A DNA stretch of 64,000 nt from Terrisporobacter vanillatitrophus. Lineage in GTDB: Bacteria > Bacillota > Clostridia > Peptostreptococcales > Peptostreptococcaceae. Under the pieces are notes generated by a model. It was not told the origin of the DNA. It ran no database searches and was given only the letters and a program-made list of their open reading frames with translations. Position numbers and translations under genes: made by a program. Positions 8,833 to 17,126 of this stretch are shown piece by piece; position 1 is the stretch's first letter, and the number at the start of each line of letters is the position of its first letter. The stretch lies in NCBI RefSeq assembly GCF_051148895.1, contig NZ_CP154625.1:1798001-1862000 (forward strand), given 5' to 3'.

Positions 8833-8880
8833 AAATTCCAATTTATAGAGCCGATTTGGTGAACAGTAGTTATAAATTGT
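8833..8880 (+). repeat. 48-bp promoter-region direct repeat, copy 1
   Basis: About 85% identical to 9462-9509. Each copy lies directly upstream of a small membrane-protein gene (8916 and 9538) and ends in a TATAA-type box, so it is probably a duplicated promoter. Confidence 0.7.
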
Positions 8881-8915
8881 GAAGTAAATATTATTTATAT
8901 TTTGCGAGGTATGAT

Positions 8916-9434
8916 ATGAAAAAGAATAGTATTAAATTATACAACTTGATTTTCCCAATATGGCTTTTATGGTTGATACCAATTACCTGGGTTGTAGTTT
9001 TACCAGCAAACTTTCTTATAGATTTGCTTGTAGTTGTGTTAACAATGAAATATCTAAAGGTACAAGATATTAAGATGAATGCCAAGTCTGTAATTTTTAA
9101 AGTTTGGATATTTGGTTTTATAGCTGACTTTATTGGCACGGCATCAATGTTTATGGCGAATGTAATTGATTTTAATTATGAAACACAATTAGGAAAATGG
9201 TGGTATAACAATATCTCAAATGCTGTTAGTTATAATGCGTTTGAAAGCATCTATTCTGTATTGTGGGTAACAGTGTGTGTGATAATAACCGCATTTTTAA
9301 TTTATTTATTCAACTATAAGTTCTGTCTAAAAGAATCAAATTTAGACAATGAACAGAAGAAAAAACTTGCTCTGTCATTGGCTATATTTACAGCACCATA
9401 TTTGTTCTATCTTCCTACAGTTTGGTTTTTCTAA
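8916..9434 (+). CDS. Hypothetical integral membrane protein
   Basis: 172 residues with four likely helices (about 12-32, 34-50, 62-85, 112-130) and a fifth hydrophobic C-terminal segment ending PYLFYLPTVWFF. Start ATG follows GCGAGGTATGAT. No motif is recognised. It sits behind the first copy of the duplicated promoter. Confidence 0.7.
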   Translation: MKKNSIKLYNLIFPIWLLWLIPITWVVVLPANFLIDLLVVVLTMKYLKVQDIKMNAKSVIFKVWIFGFIADFIGTASMFMANVIDFNYETQLGKWWYNNISNAVSYNAFESIYSVLWVTVCVIITAFLIYLFNYKFCLKESNLDNEQKKKLALSLAIFTAPYLFYLPTVWFF

Positions 9435-9461
9435 AGAGTATGAGCAAAATCTTTACATTTC

Positions 9462-9509
9462 AAATTCCAATTTATAGAGTAGATTTGGTGAATAGTTGTT
9501 ATATAATGC
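9462..9509 (+). repeat. 48-bp promoter-region direct repeat, copy 2
   Basis: Copy of 8833-8880, ending TGTTATATAATGCGAA. The TATAATGCGAA string also occurs at 4705 and, on the other strand, near 42240 and 42745. Confidence 0.65.
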
Positions 9510-9537
9510 GAATGAGACAATGGAGGAGGGGAGCTTT

Positions 9538-9776
9538 TTGAAAAAATATTTTTATATACAATATCAATATTAAGTATAATTTGTATGCTAATGGGATTCT
9601 TTCTAAAAAAAGAAATACTACTTGCTTTTGGATTCTACTTGCATTTTATTGATGCAACATATGTTGCTTTAGAAGAGTATAAAAGTTCTAATAACATTAC
9701 ATTTAGAACAATACTATATCCAACAGGTATTGTGATGTTAACAGTTATTATATTATATCAATGGGTGTTTATTTAA
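9538..9776 (+). pseudogene. Small membrane protein gene with a start-proximal frameshift
   Basis: A perfect GGAGGAGGGG ribosome binding site precedes TTG at 9538, but that frame stops after 11 codons. The next frame, entered at the run of six A at 9541-9546, encodes EKIFLYTISILSIICMLMG and on to a stop at 9776: about 78 residues with two hydrophobic segments. One extra A in the run would give an intact protein from the TTG. A start at ATG 9585 would lose the first helix. This could be a real mutation, a phase-variable run or a sequencing error. Confidence 0.55.
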
Positions 9777-9871
9777 TTATTTTTAATAAGTTATTTAATA
9801 GAAAAGAAGAATAAATTTAATATCATACGGGGATGAAATGTGAATATAGTTATATTTAAAAATAAATGATT

Positions 9872-9905
9872 AAAAGGTATGCACAAAAATGTGTATGCCT
9901 TTTTA
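9872..9905 (+). terminator. Terminator hairpin, uninterrupted copy of an IS-target repeat
   Basis: AAAAGGTATGCACA-aaaa-TGTGTATGCCTTTTT. The same hairpin occurs at 14364/16941, split by an IS66 element, and at 37585/39126, split by an IS3 element. Confidence 0.8.
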
Positions 9906-10046
9906 AATTGCACAAGTTTTACTACTTATACATACTTACGACTTAATGCTGTTAAAAAAATTAATTATAACTTATTTACAATAAACTTTATATAAAAAGG
10001 GTGGATAAAGTAATTATGAGGAAAATAAGAAAAAGCATATGTTTAG
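9872..10046 (+). repeat. Direct repeat of the hairpin and HTH-gene leader, truncated copy
   Basis: From the hairpin through CAAGTTTTACTACTTATACA to GGGTGGATAAAGTAATTATG and the first codons, this matches 16917-17126. This copy has a deletion of about 30 bases and loses the gene body shortly after the start codon. Confidence 0.75.
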
Positions 10047-10054
10047 TACAAACT

Positions 10055-10089
10055 AATAACTATGATACAATTATTATAAATTAGAAGTT
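10055..10089 (+). repeat. 35-bp promoter-like direct repeat, copy 1
   Basis: Identical at 33 of 35 positions to 10977-11011 (core ACAATTATTATAAATTAG). Copy 1 precedes the cadD fragment, copy 2 the alpha/beta hydrolase. Confidence 0.7.
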
Positions 10090-10196
10090 AGATAAATAGG
10101 TGAATAGGAATTGCATTAAATCTAAAATGGTGTAAAATACAATTGGTGGAGGAATCAATGAAATTATTGATGGATATTATATAATGGAGGTATAAA

Positions 10197-10502
10197 TTGT
10201 TTAGCACAATAATAACAGCTTTTATTTCATTTATAGCCACAAATATTGATGATATATTTGTACTCATGATGTTTTTCTCACAAATAGATAGTACTATGAA
10301 AACTCGTCATATTGTTATTGGACAGTATTTGGGTGTAGGTACTCTAATAGGCATAAGTATTTTAGGTTCTTTAGGAATTTCAGTAATCCCACAGGAATAT
10401 GTGGTATTTTTAGTTTGCAATAGTTATATATTTCAAAGAAAAGTAGGAGTTGATTTATTTGTTACTCCTACTTTTTTAGTTAACACATTTATAATTTCTT
10501 AG
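10197..10502 (+). pseudogene. Truncated cadmium-resistance transporter (CadD-like) fragment
   Basis: Starts at TTG 10197 behind ATGGAGG. The first 68 or so residues match the CadD family: TIITAFISFIATNIDDIFVLMMFFSQ followed by a second helix GQYLGVGTLIGISILGSLG. After IPQEYV the family sequence breaks off. The remaining frame runs through a terminator hairpin, so about two thirds of the 190-200-residue transporter is missing. It is probably a deletion relic. Confidence 0.75.
10441..10479 (+). terminator. Rho-independent terminator
   Basis: AAGTAGGAGT / ACTCCTACTT stem with seven T. It ends transcripts from the cadD fragment and faces the convergent DUF1904 gene. Confidence 0.85.
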
Positions 10503-10828
10503 AAATGATCTCCATTTTCATAATACTTCTCTTTTTCAAAAACTGTAAAAGCTAAATCCATACTTTCTATATTTAGGTTTTTTCTTATATTGTTAGTTAT
10601 TATTTTAGCTACTGTATCTTGCACCTCTTGACCTCTATCAAACCAAGCTACTTCTACAAATGGATATACATCTGCTATCTTACCATTTCTTATAGCAACA
10701 GACTTTATACATTCTATTTCAAAATAATCTCTTGGGCATTTTACCGCTTCTACTAATTCATCAATCATCTTTTCACTTATCTTACAGATGTCGTTTTCAT
10801 TTATTCCTCTTACTTTTATTTGTGGCAT
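10499..10828 (-). CDS. DUF1904 family protein
   Basis: 109 residues from MPQIKVRGINEND, with a textbook AGGAGG 6 bases before the ATG; the frame extends further upstream but without a ribosome binding site. The tautomerase-like features are an N-terminal MPQI strand, VEVAWFDRGQEVQD in the middle and a final FTVFEKEKYYENGDHF. The family resembles small trimeric tautomerase folds; activity is unknown. Confidence 0.85.
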   Translation of the reverse strand: MPQIKVRGINENDICKISEKMIDELVEAVKCPRDYFEIECIKSVAIRNGKIADVYPFVEVAWFDRGQEVQDTVAKIITNNIRKNLNIESMDLAFTVFEKEKYYENGDHF

Positions 10829-10976
10829 AACTTTCCTCCTGTTGTTGAGTTTATTTTGTAATTTAATCAATATTTCCTATATGGGACAACCTTGTAATAG
10901 ATATATTATAACAAATTATTAAAAAATAATAAAAGGGTTAGTAAATTTATTTAACTTTCTATAAATATATAAAATC

Positions 10977-11011
10977 AATAACTATGCTACAATTATTATA
11001 AATTAGGAGTT
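10977..11011 (+). repeat. 35-bp promoter-like direct repeat, copy 2
   Basis: See 10055-10089. It lies 68 bases before the hydrolase start. Confidence 0.7.
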
Positions 11012-11078
11012 CCATAAATAGGAATTTGTAGGATGTAAAACTATAGAATATTTATAGTTTTGCATAGGGGGTTAATAA

Positions 11079-12056
11079 ATGAATGAAAAGATATTTGTAG
11101 AAATTAATGGTATGAAGCAAGGAATGTTTTTACAGAGTGAAAATATCAAAAACCCAGTATTACTGTTTTTACATGGAGGACCAGGATCACCAGAAATTGC
11201 ATTCACGGAGAAATATCCAACAGGATTAGAAAAAATATTTACTGTTTGTTGGTGGGAGCAACGTGGCAGCGGCATATCCTATAGTGCCAAAATTAAACCA
11301 GAAGAAATGACAATAGAGCAGATGATTTCCGATACAATTGAAGTTGTTAAATACCTGAGGGAAAGATTTAACAAGGAAAAAATATATGTCATGGGTCATT
11401 CATGGGGCTCTTTGTTAGGTGTACTTACAGTAAATCAAGCACCACATCTATTCCAAGCATACATCGGCATTGGTCAGGTTGCAAGACAAGCAGAATCTGA
11501 ACGTTTGGCATATACTTTTATGCTAGAAGAGTTTCGCAAAGCAAATAATAAAAAAATGGTGCGTAAACTTGAAAAATTCAATATAAACAATGGGGGAAAC
11601 ATAAATTTTAGATATCTTGGTGTGAGAAGTAAATCAATGATGAAGCTTGGTGTTGGCATTATGCATCATTGCACTTCAATGATGGAAATCATGAGGGTGT
11701 TGATTAGTTCTAAGGCATATACGTTAAAAGAAAAATTTAATTTTGTTATGGGAGGCAATTTTTCTCTAAAATATCTTTGGGACTCTGTACTTGAAACCGA
11801 TTTAATTAATCAAGTTCCAGAGCTAAAGGTTCCTGTATATATATTACAAGGCAAGTATGACTATCAAGTATCCTATACTATTGCAATGGAATTTTCACAG
11901 AAAGTCAAGGCACCAGTAAAAGGCTTCTATACATTTGAGAATTCAGCACACAGTCCTTGTTTTGAAGAACCTGAAAAGATGTGTAATATTTTACGTACAG
12001 ATGTATTAGAAGGGAAAGTTGATTTATCAGATAATATAGAGCTATCTAAATCGTAA
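11079..12056 (+). CDS. Alpha/beta hydrolase, prolyl-aminopeptidase-like
   Basis: 325 residues. The oxyanion-hole motif HGGPGSPE (32-39) and nucleophile elbow GHSWGS (S108) are those of the proline iminopeptidase branch. The acid is probably the Asp in GKYDYQVS and the base the His in ENSAHSPCFEEPE. A helical lid of about 100 residues separates them. Cytoplasmic, no signal peptide. The start follows AGGGGGTTAATAA. Peptide or ester substrate is not predictable. Confidence 0.85.
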   Translation: MNEKIFVEINGMKQGMFLQSENIKNPVLLFLHGGPGSPEIAFTEKYPTGLEKIFTVCWWEQRGSGISYSAKIKPEEMTIEQMISDTIEVVKYLRERFNKEKIYVMGHSWGSLLGVLTVNQAPHLFQAYIGIGQVARQAESERLAYTFMLEEFRKANNKKMVRKLEKFNINNGGNINFRYLGVRSKSMMKLGVGIMHHCTSMMEIMRVLISSKAYTLKEKFNFVMGGNFSLKYLWDSVLETDLINQVPELKVPVYILQGKYDYQVSYTIAMEFSQKVKAPVKGFYTFENSAHSPCFEEPEKMCNILRTDVLEGKVDLSDNIELSKS

Positions 12057-12194
12057 CCGATTTTATCTTTTGTATACTAGTTGTCTATTACCAAAGATCA
12101 TGAACATAATATGAAGTTCAATAAATTCCAAGAAGTTTATATACAGATAAAGCTTTGATAATCTGTTCTAAAAAATAAATAAGGGGGGAATAGG

Positions 12195-12374
12195 ATGAAT
12201 TTTTCAATAATTAGAAAATTAGATTATATATTATTTTATATAATTATTTCTGCGCTATATACAATTCAATTAACGGAGCTATCATTAAAACTTGTATTAG
12301 GTATATTAATAGTAGCTACAATTCCAGCTTTAATTTTAGGCACTATAACTAATTTTATAATCAAAAAGAATTAA
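12195..12374 (+). CDS. Small two-helix membrane protein (59-residue family, copy 1)
   Basis: 59 residues behind AAGGGGGGAATAGG. Two hydrophobic helices surround a TELS loop; the end reads PALILGTITNFIIKKN. It is closely related to the minus-strand gene 41484-41663 and to a broken third copy at 41776-41845. Function unknown. In both loci members of the 41-residue family lie nearby. Confidence 0.7.
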   Translation: MNFSIIRKLDYILFYIIISALYTIQLTELSLKLVLGILIVATIPALILGTITNFIIKKN

Positions 12375-12451
12375 AGAATTTTAGTAATTCTTCATCATTT
12401 TGAATACTAGATAAGACATTATTTGCAATATAGAGGGGGGAATAAAAGGTT

Positions 12452-12778
12452 ATGAAAAAGTTTAATTTATTAGCAGTGATACTCCTAGTAGTGTCATTTG
12501 CTATTTTGGGTTGTTCTAAAAAAGAAGTTTATGTATTGGAGTCAGGCAAGAATTTTGAAGTTGGAGCTGACATACCAGAGGGGACCTATAAAGTGGAAGC
12601 TTCAGAAGAAACATCTGAAAATAATAACTTCACCACAGTAATTGGAGATGAAGATAATCCAGATGCAGAATTTACAAGCATAAATGATATGGTTGGCAAA
12701 AAAGTTGATTTAAAAAAAGGGCAAATTGTCAGTTCAAATGGGACAATTAAACTAATACTAACAAATGGAGAAAAATAA
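12452..12778 (+). CDS. Small secreted lipoprotein
   Basis: 108 residues with a lipoprotein signal peptide, lipobox ILGC (Cys about 21). The mature part has the pattern FEVGADIPEGTYKVEA and IKLILTNGEK, typical of small beta-sandwich modules on clostridial surface proteins. It is probably anchored to the outer face of the membrane. It has a GAGGGGGG ribosome binding site and may be cotranscribed with the next lipoprotein. Confidence 0.75.
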   Translation: MKKFNLLAVILLVVSFAILGCSKKEVYVLESGKNFEVGADIPEGTYKVEASEETSENNNFTTVIGDEDNPDAEFTSINDMVGKKVDLKKGQIVSSNGTIKLILTNGEK

Positions 12779-12889
12779 TAAATTTGAGTCATATATGAAT
12801 AGAAATTGGAGAGTGGATCTAATAAATTAGATAAACAACACAAATATGAAATAGTTATTTTAAAATCATTTTATAGAATAGGAGAATAT

Positions 12890-13765
12890 ATGATTAAAAA
12901 AATAATAAAAATATTAGTTCCTTCATTGTTATTGTTTACAATGATAGGATGTGCAAAAGAACCTAGTATTGACCTAGATGATTACTACTTGGAACTAACA
13001 AAAGAGGATTTAAATGAATTATCACTTAATGAAATAAAAACAGATTTATCAAGTTTTAAATATGATAAAGAGGTTTATAAAAATTCAAATGAAGAAGTTA
13101 CGGATGAAGATAGGTTAGATGAACCTTCATATCATAAATTCATTAGTGGAGAAGAAATATTAGAAGTTAAATATAATGAAAAAACAAAAAAAGTTAATAC
13201 AATATCCTTTCAAAAGCAAGATGATAACAATATTAAGAAAATAGCTTATACTGGATCATTCGTAATAGCAAGTTTAAACTCTCCAAATACTAAAAGTATA
13301 AACAATACATTAGATAAATTAAATCTTAATAAATCATTGCAAAATATTATGAATTTACATTTAGAGTTAGTACAAAAATTGAATAATAATCAAGTTGTTG
13401 ATTTAGAAGAAGTAAAAAATATGTTTGAACTTGAAGAAATTGATAAAGAACACTACAAAGAAAGTAATATGATGGAATACGTATTTAACTCTAAGAATGA
13501 GTATATAGATTCTATGAGGATAGATATAAGTGACACTGACAAACAAATAAAAGATATGAGAACTGATATATTAAATAAAGATCTAAATTATCAAATAAAT
13601 ATGTATTACTCTAGTCATAAAGTTAATTTTGCCATATATCCTAGTCGTGATGATATTATGGATAATGAAGAAGGTGTATTAAAATTTATAAGAAAATCAA
13701 ATAGAGAGTTATTTGACTTATTATTTAATGGTGAATATATTAATATACAAAAATTAAATCAATAA
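12890..13765 (+). CDS. Putative lipoprotein, unknown function
   Basis: 291 residues from ATG 12890, 6 bases after AGGAG; the frame is open further upstream without a good start. Signal peptide with lipobox MIGC. The mature part is hydrophilic and lysine/asparagine-rich, with a central stretch of alternating strands and no motif I recognise. It lies between another lipoprotein and a tiny membrane protein. Confidence 0.7.
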   Translation: MIKKIIKILVPSLLLFTMIGCAKEPSIDLDDYYLELTKEDLNELSLNEIKTDLSSFKYDKEVYKNSNEEVTDEDRLDEPSYHKFISGEEILEVKYNEKTKKVNTISFQKQDDNNIKKIAYTGSFVIASLNSPNTKSINNTLDKLNLNKSLQNIMNLHLELVQKLNNNQVVDLEEVKNMFELEEIDKEHYKESNMMEYVFNSKNEYIDSMRIDISDTDKQIKDMRTDILNKDLNYQINMYYSSHKVNFAIYPSRDDIMDNEEGVLKFIRKSNRELFDLLFNGEYINIQKLNQ

Positions 13766-13818
13766 TTTATAATAATTCACAACAGTTATATGATACAAAT
13801 TAAAAAAGGGGATATAAT

Positions 13819-13944
13819 ATGGGATTAGAAAATAGCACTAATTATGCATTTGGAATACCTACGAATTTTATTTATATAGCTTTAGGTATAGTAATCATAG
13901 GTGGAGGACTTTATTTATATAAAAAATTAAAATCTAAAAAGTAA
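13819..13944 (+). CDS. Tiny one-helix membrane protein, lysine-rich tail (small-protein family copy 2)
   Basis: 41 residues behind AAGGGGATATAAT. The core YAFGIPTNFIYIALGIVIIGG and tail LYLYKKLKSKK match copies at 2781-2906 and 41977-42102. The conserved TATTGAACAGAA follows the stop within 25 bases. A membrane-inserted peptide is likely; toxin, stress peptide or regulator are all possible. Confidence 0.6.
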   Translation: MGLENSTNYAFGIPTNFIYIALGIVIIGGGLYLYKKLKSKK

Positions 13945-14003
13945 TATATTATTGAACAGAACAGCATATTTGTAATTTAAATATAATTGGAAACAAAAGA
14001 TCA

Positions 14004-14111
14004 TTTGTTAAGTATATAGATACATTTAACTCCCAATCATGGAATGACAAATGGACTACAGAAACAGCAGAAAAAAGACTAAGTCAAATGATAAATGTAG
14101 AAGATTTATAA
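14004..14111 (+). pseudogene. Fragment of a GNAT-type acetyltransferase
   Basis: About 35 codons (YIDTFNSQSWNDKWTTETAEKR) resemble the N-terminal region of GNAT enzymes, where FN-x-x-PWN-x-x-WT-x-ETA is common. There is no start codon or ribosome binding site, and a stop follows at 14109. Confidence 0.5.
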
Positions 14112-14198
14112 ATAAATACAAGTTAGAAAATGAAAAGTAAATAATGGGTTGTTATATTAAATTATATATGTTATAGTTAGTACACAAACAAATAACAG

Positions 14199-14274
14199 CG
14201 CGGAGTGGAGCAGTTGGCAGCTCGTTGGGCTCATAACCCAAAGGTCACAGGTTCGAGTCCTGTCTCCGCAACCA
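14199..14274 (+). tRNA. Initiator tRNA-Met (CAT)
   Basis: 76 nt including encoded CCA. Anticodon CAT at 14232-14234. The first base C does not pair with A72 and three G-C pairs (GGG/CCC) close the anticodon stem; both are hallmarks of the initiator. Acceptor GCGGAG/CTCCGC, T arm CAGGTTCGAGTCCTG. Confidence 0.97.
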
Positions 14275-14292
14275 ATTAATACTATGAATATT

Positions 14293-14326
14293 AAAACTCT
14301 TATATCACTTGATATAAGAGTTTTTT
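14293..14326 (+). terminator. Rho-independent terminator after the tRNA
   Basis: AAAACTCTTATATC / GATATAAGAGTTTT with T run. Confidence 0.88.
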
Positions 14327-14363
14327 AATAAAGTGGGTTAACATAACCTAAAAGTAAGGTATC

Positions 14364-14381
14364 AAAAAGGTATACACAAAA
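14364..14381 (+). repeat. Left half of a terminator hairpin split by the IS66 element
   Basis: AAAAAGGTATACACAAAA. Joined to 16925 onward after removal of the element and one target repeat, it gives the same hairpin as 9872-9905. Confidence 0.8.
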
Positions 14382-14468
14382 GTAAGCGTAAAAGAATTTC
14401 TACCTATATTACAAGTAAAAGGTTAGCTAAAATATAAATATAAAATATTAAATATGGAGGCTAACCTT

Positions 14469-14795
14469 ATGTATGTAAAAAATAGCCCAGATCAATGGGC
14501 TGAAATACTTGAAAAATTCAACTCATATGACGGTTCTGTCACAAATTTCTGTGAAGAAAATAAAATCTCTAAAAGTCAATTCTATTATCATAGAAAAAGA
14601 AAGGTTCAGCAACCTGTAGCATCTACTTTTTGTGAGGTGGAATTAGTTAAAGTAGCTACCCCAATAACTACTAAAGAAGTAGATACTCTTTCTAGTTATA
14701 TAAAAATTGAAATAAACAATGTAACTATTCATATTCCACCTAGCGAAGCTACGCTTTTAACTACAATAATAAAGGAGCTTTCAAATTCATGTTAA
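14469..14795 (+). CDS. tnpA: IS66-family accessory protein TnpA
   Basis: 108 residues from ATG 14469, 8 bases after GGAGG; the frame starts 15 bases earlier at an ATG that overlaps that site. An N-terminal HTH (FCEENKISKSQFYYHRKR) is the DNA-binding part. The C-terminus overlaps tnpB by 7 bases. Confidence 0.85.
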   Translation: MYVKNSPDQWAEILEKFNSYDGSVTNFCEENKISKSQFYYHRKRKVQQPVASTFCEVELVKVATPITTKEVDTLSSYIKIEINNVTIHIPPSEATLLTTIIKELSNSC

Positions 14796-15139
14796 ATCTA
14801 AATGAAGTTGATAAAGTATATCTAGCATGTGGAGTAACAGATTTGAGAAAAAGCATTGATGGCTTAGTAATTGCAGTACAAAACCAATTAAAACTAGATC
14901 CTTTTGAAAAGGCATTATTTGTTTTTTGTAATAGACAACAAAATAGACTGAAAATCCTCCACTTTGACGAAGGATTTTGGTTATACTATCACAGAATTGA
15001 AAACAATAAATTAAAATGGCCTATGACTAAAGAAGAAGCATTAACAGTAAATAAAGAAGAATTAAGTTGGCTTCTTAAAGGATATGAAGTTAGAACATCT
15101 TCCAAATTTAAGCCTGTAATTCAGAAAAATACATACTAA
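14789..15139 (+). CDS. tnpB: IS66-family accessory protein TnpB
   Basis: 116 residues of the IS66 Orf2-like family: VYLACGVTDLRKSIDGL near the start and FVFCNRQQNRLKILHFDEGFWLYY in the middle are diagnostic. The required role in transposition is known; the mechanism is not. Confidence 0.92.
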   Translation: MLNLNEVDKVYLACGVTDLRKSIDGLVIAVQNQLKLDPFEKALFVFCNRQQNRLKILHFDEGFWLYYHRIENNKLKWPMTKEEALTVNKEELSWLLKGYEVRTSSKFKPVIQKNTY

Positions 15140-15229
15140 ATAGAATGATCAAAATACTCCTAAATAACTGAATTTTCAACGATTTTATAGTACAATTATA
15201 TTATATTTAAGAATATAAGGGGTTATAAT

Positions 15230-16837
15230 ATGCAGGATATAGTTTTAGAAAAAGAATTGGATGAGAATACAAAAAAATTAATTACTAAAATGGAAAATGA
15301 GATTGAATCTAAAGATAAAGAAATAGATAGTTTGAAAAAAGAGGTAGAAATTTTAAAAGGTCATATTTTAAATAAAAATAAGAAGATATTTGGGAAATCT
15401 AGTGAGCAAGTAGATTCAAACCAATTATCTCTATTTAATGAGGCTGAAAAAGAAAGTGACTTAAAAGTAGCTGAGCCTGAAATAGAGGAAATAACTTATA
15501 CTCGAAAAAAATCAACTTCAAATATAGGTAAAAAAGAGAATTTATCTAATTTAGAAGTAGTTGTAATAGAACATAGACTTGAGGAAGGCGAAGCCATTTG
15601 TAATGAATGTCATTCGACTTTAGTTGAGATAGGAAAAAAAGAAAAAGATATTCTAAAGTATGAACCCGCGAAACTTTATGTTGAAAAGCATATAACATAC
15701 AGCTATGCTTGTAAATCATGTGAAGAAAAAACAGGAGAAGCAAATATAGTTTGTGCTAAAACACCAAAAACTTTTTTACATAAAAGCATGGCATCTAATG
15801 AAATAGTAGCTCATGCTATATGTCTTAAATATTTATATTCACTTCCATTATATAGACAAGAAAATTATTTCAAGATGTTAGGGGCTAATCTATCTAGGCA
15901 AACCTTGTCTAACTGGATAATAAGTTCTGCTAAGGAATTTCAAGTTGTATATGATTTAATGAAAGAGGAATTATTAAAATCAAATTATATACAAGCTGAT
16001 GAAACGAGCTTGGTGGTAATTGATGCAAAGGGAAAAGAATCAAGATCTAAATGTTATATGTGGTTATATAAAACAGGAGGAAATGATAACTCTATTATTT
16101 TATATGAATATCAGAAAACTAGATCTAGTTCTTATCCAAAATCATTTTTGAATGGTTATTCTGGATTTCTTCAGACAGACGGATATAACGGATACAATAG
16201 CGTCAGTGATGCTAAACGACTTTATTGTTTAGCGCATATCCGAAGAAAATATTATGATATCGTATCAACCCTAAATAATGAAGCCTTGAAAAAATCACGT
16301 GCAATCATAGGGTTTAATTATTGTGAGGAAATATATAAATTAGAAAAAGACTTGAGAAAAGATTATGGTGAAGATGAAGATTTCTTCAAAATTAGATATA
16401 AATATAGAAAAGAAAAGTTATCATCCATTTTACATAAATTTGAAAAATATGTATCAGATGAAATTGAAGATGCATTGCCTAAAAGCCCGTTAGGGAAAGC
16501 TCTAGAATATAGTAAAAAAGTTTTACCTGGAATGAGAAGAGTACTTGAGGATGGAGCATTGGAAATAGATAATAATGCGGCTGAAAGGGCTATTAAGCCA
16601 TTTGTAATTGGAAGGAAGAACTGGCTATTCGCTAATACTGGAAAAGGTGCAAAAGCAAGTGCTACTCTGTACAGTATTATTGAAACTGCTAAAAGCTACG
16701 ATCTTGTTGCAGAAAAGTATCTGCTTTATTTGATGGATAATATGTCAAAACATGAAACATTAACAGAAGAAAAATTATTAGAGCTAATGCCTTGGTCGGC
16801 AACTCTGCCAGAAAATCTTAAAATAGAAAATAAATAA
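15230..16837 (+). CDS. tnpC: IS66-family transposase TnpC
   Basis: 535 residues. An N-terminal coiled coil (about 10-50), a zinc-finger (CNECHSTLVEIG and CKSCEE), then a DDE core: YIQADETSL (Asp), LQTDGYNGYN (Asp) and the signature DNNAAERAIKPFVIGRKNWLF with the Glu. C-terminal IS66 domain present. Start ATG after AAGGGGTTATAAT. Confidence 0.94.
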   Translation: MQDIVLEKELDENTKKLITKMENEIESKDKEIDSLKKEVEILKGHILNKNKKIFGKSSEQVDSNQLSLFNEAEKESDLKVAEPEIEEITYTRKKSTSNIGKKENLSNLEVVVIEHRLEEGEAICNECHSTLVEIGKKEKDILKYEPAKLYVEKHITYSYACKSCEEKTGEANIVCAKTPKTFLHKSMASNEIVAHAICLKYLYSLPLYRQENYFKMLGANLSRQTLSNWIISSAKEFQVVYDLMKEELLKSNYIQADETSLVVIDAKGKESRSKCYMWLYKTGGNDNSIILYEYQKTRSSSYPKSFLNGYSGFLQTDGYNGYNSVSDAKRLYCLAHIRRKYYDIVSTLNNEALKKSRAIIGFNYCEEIYKLEKDLRKDYGEDEDFFKIRYKYRKEKLSSILHKFEKYVSDEIEDALPKSPLGKALEYSKKVLPGMRRVLEDGALEIDNNAAERAIKPFVIGRKNWLFANTGKGAKASATLYSIIETAKSYDLVAEKYLLYLMDNMSKHETLTEEKLLELMPWSATLPENLKIENK

Positions 16838-16842
16838 TATAG

Positions 16843-16884
16843 AGGCAATAACTGATTTTAATACAATATCAGTTATTGCCTCTT
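16843..16884 (+). terminator. Terminator inside the right end of the IS66 element
   Basis: GAGGCAATAACTGAT / ATCAGTTATTGCCTC, 15-bp stem. Confidence 0.85.
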
Positions 16885-16916
16885 ATATTTCAAGGCGTTA
16901 AATCTTTTACGCTTAC

Positions 16917-17126
16917 ACACAAAAATGTGTATGCCTTTTTTACTTACACAAGTTTTACTACTTATACATACTTACGAGTTAATGCTGTAAAAAAAATGCT
17001 GAATTTGTAAATCTACCGATTTTCTACCGAGACATTTTTATAAAAATTAATTATAATATATTTATAAAAAACTTTATATTAAAAGGGTGGATAAAGTAAT
17101 TATGAGGAAAAACTTGAGGAAAATAA
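16917..17126 (+). repeat. Direct repeat: hairpin right half and HTH-gene leader, long copy
   Basis: Matches 9872-10046 (see there). This copy leads into the intact HTH gene. The hairpin half TGTGTATGCCTTTTTT is at 16926-16941. Confidence 0.75.

Larger units (their letters stand above)
9777..10196. other. Intergenic region with relic of an HTH-gene leader
   Basis: 420 bases with no intact gene. It contains the hairpin at 9872 and a truncated copy of the leader and first codons of the HTH regulator gene at 17102 (short frame from ATG 10017, MRKIRKS then stop). Confidence 0.6.
14382..16916 (+). mobile_element. IS66-family insertion sequence, complete
   Basis: 2535 bp with terminal inverted repeats starting GTAAGCGTAAAAGA (left continues ATTTC, right complement TTTAACG). 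An exact 8-bp target duplication ACACAAAA lies at 14374-14381 and 16917-16924, the size typical of IS66. It carries the three genes of the family, tnpA, tnpB and tnpC. Confidence 0.95.

Noticed and set aside
14199..14381. Initiator tRNA as prophage attachment site
   Set aside because: No second copy of the tRNA 3' end was seen in the window and no integrase is present; the DNA after it is a terminator and the IS66 flank.
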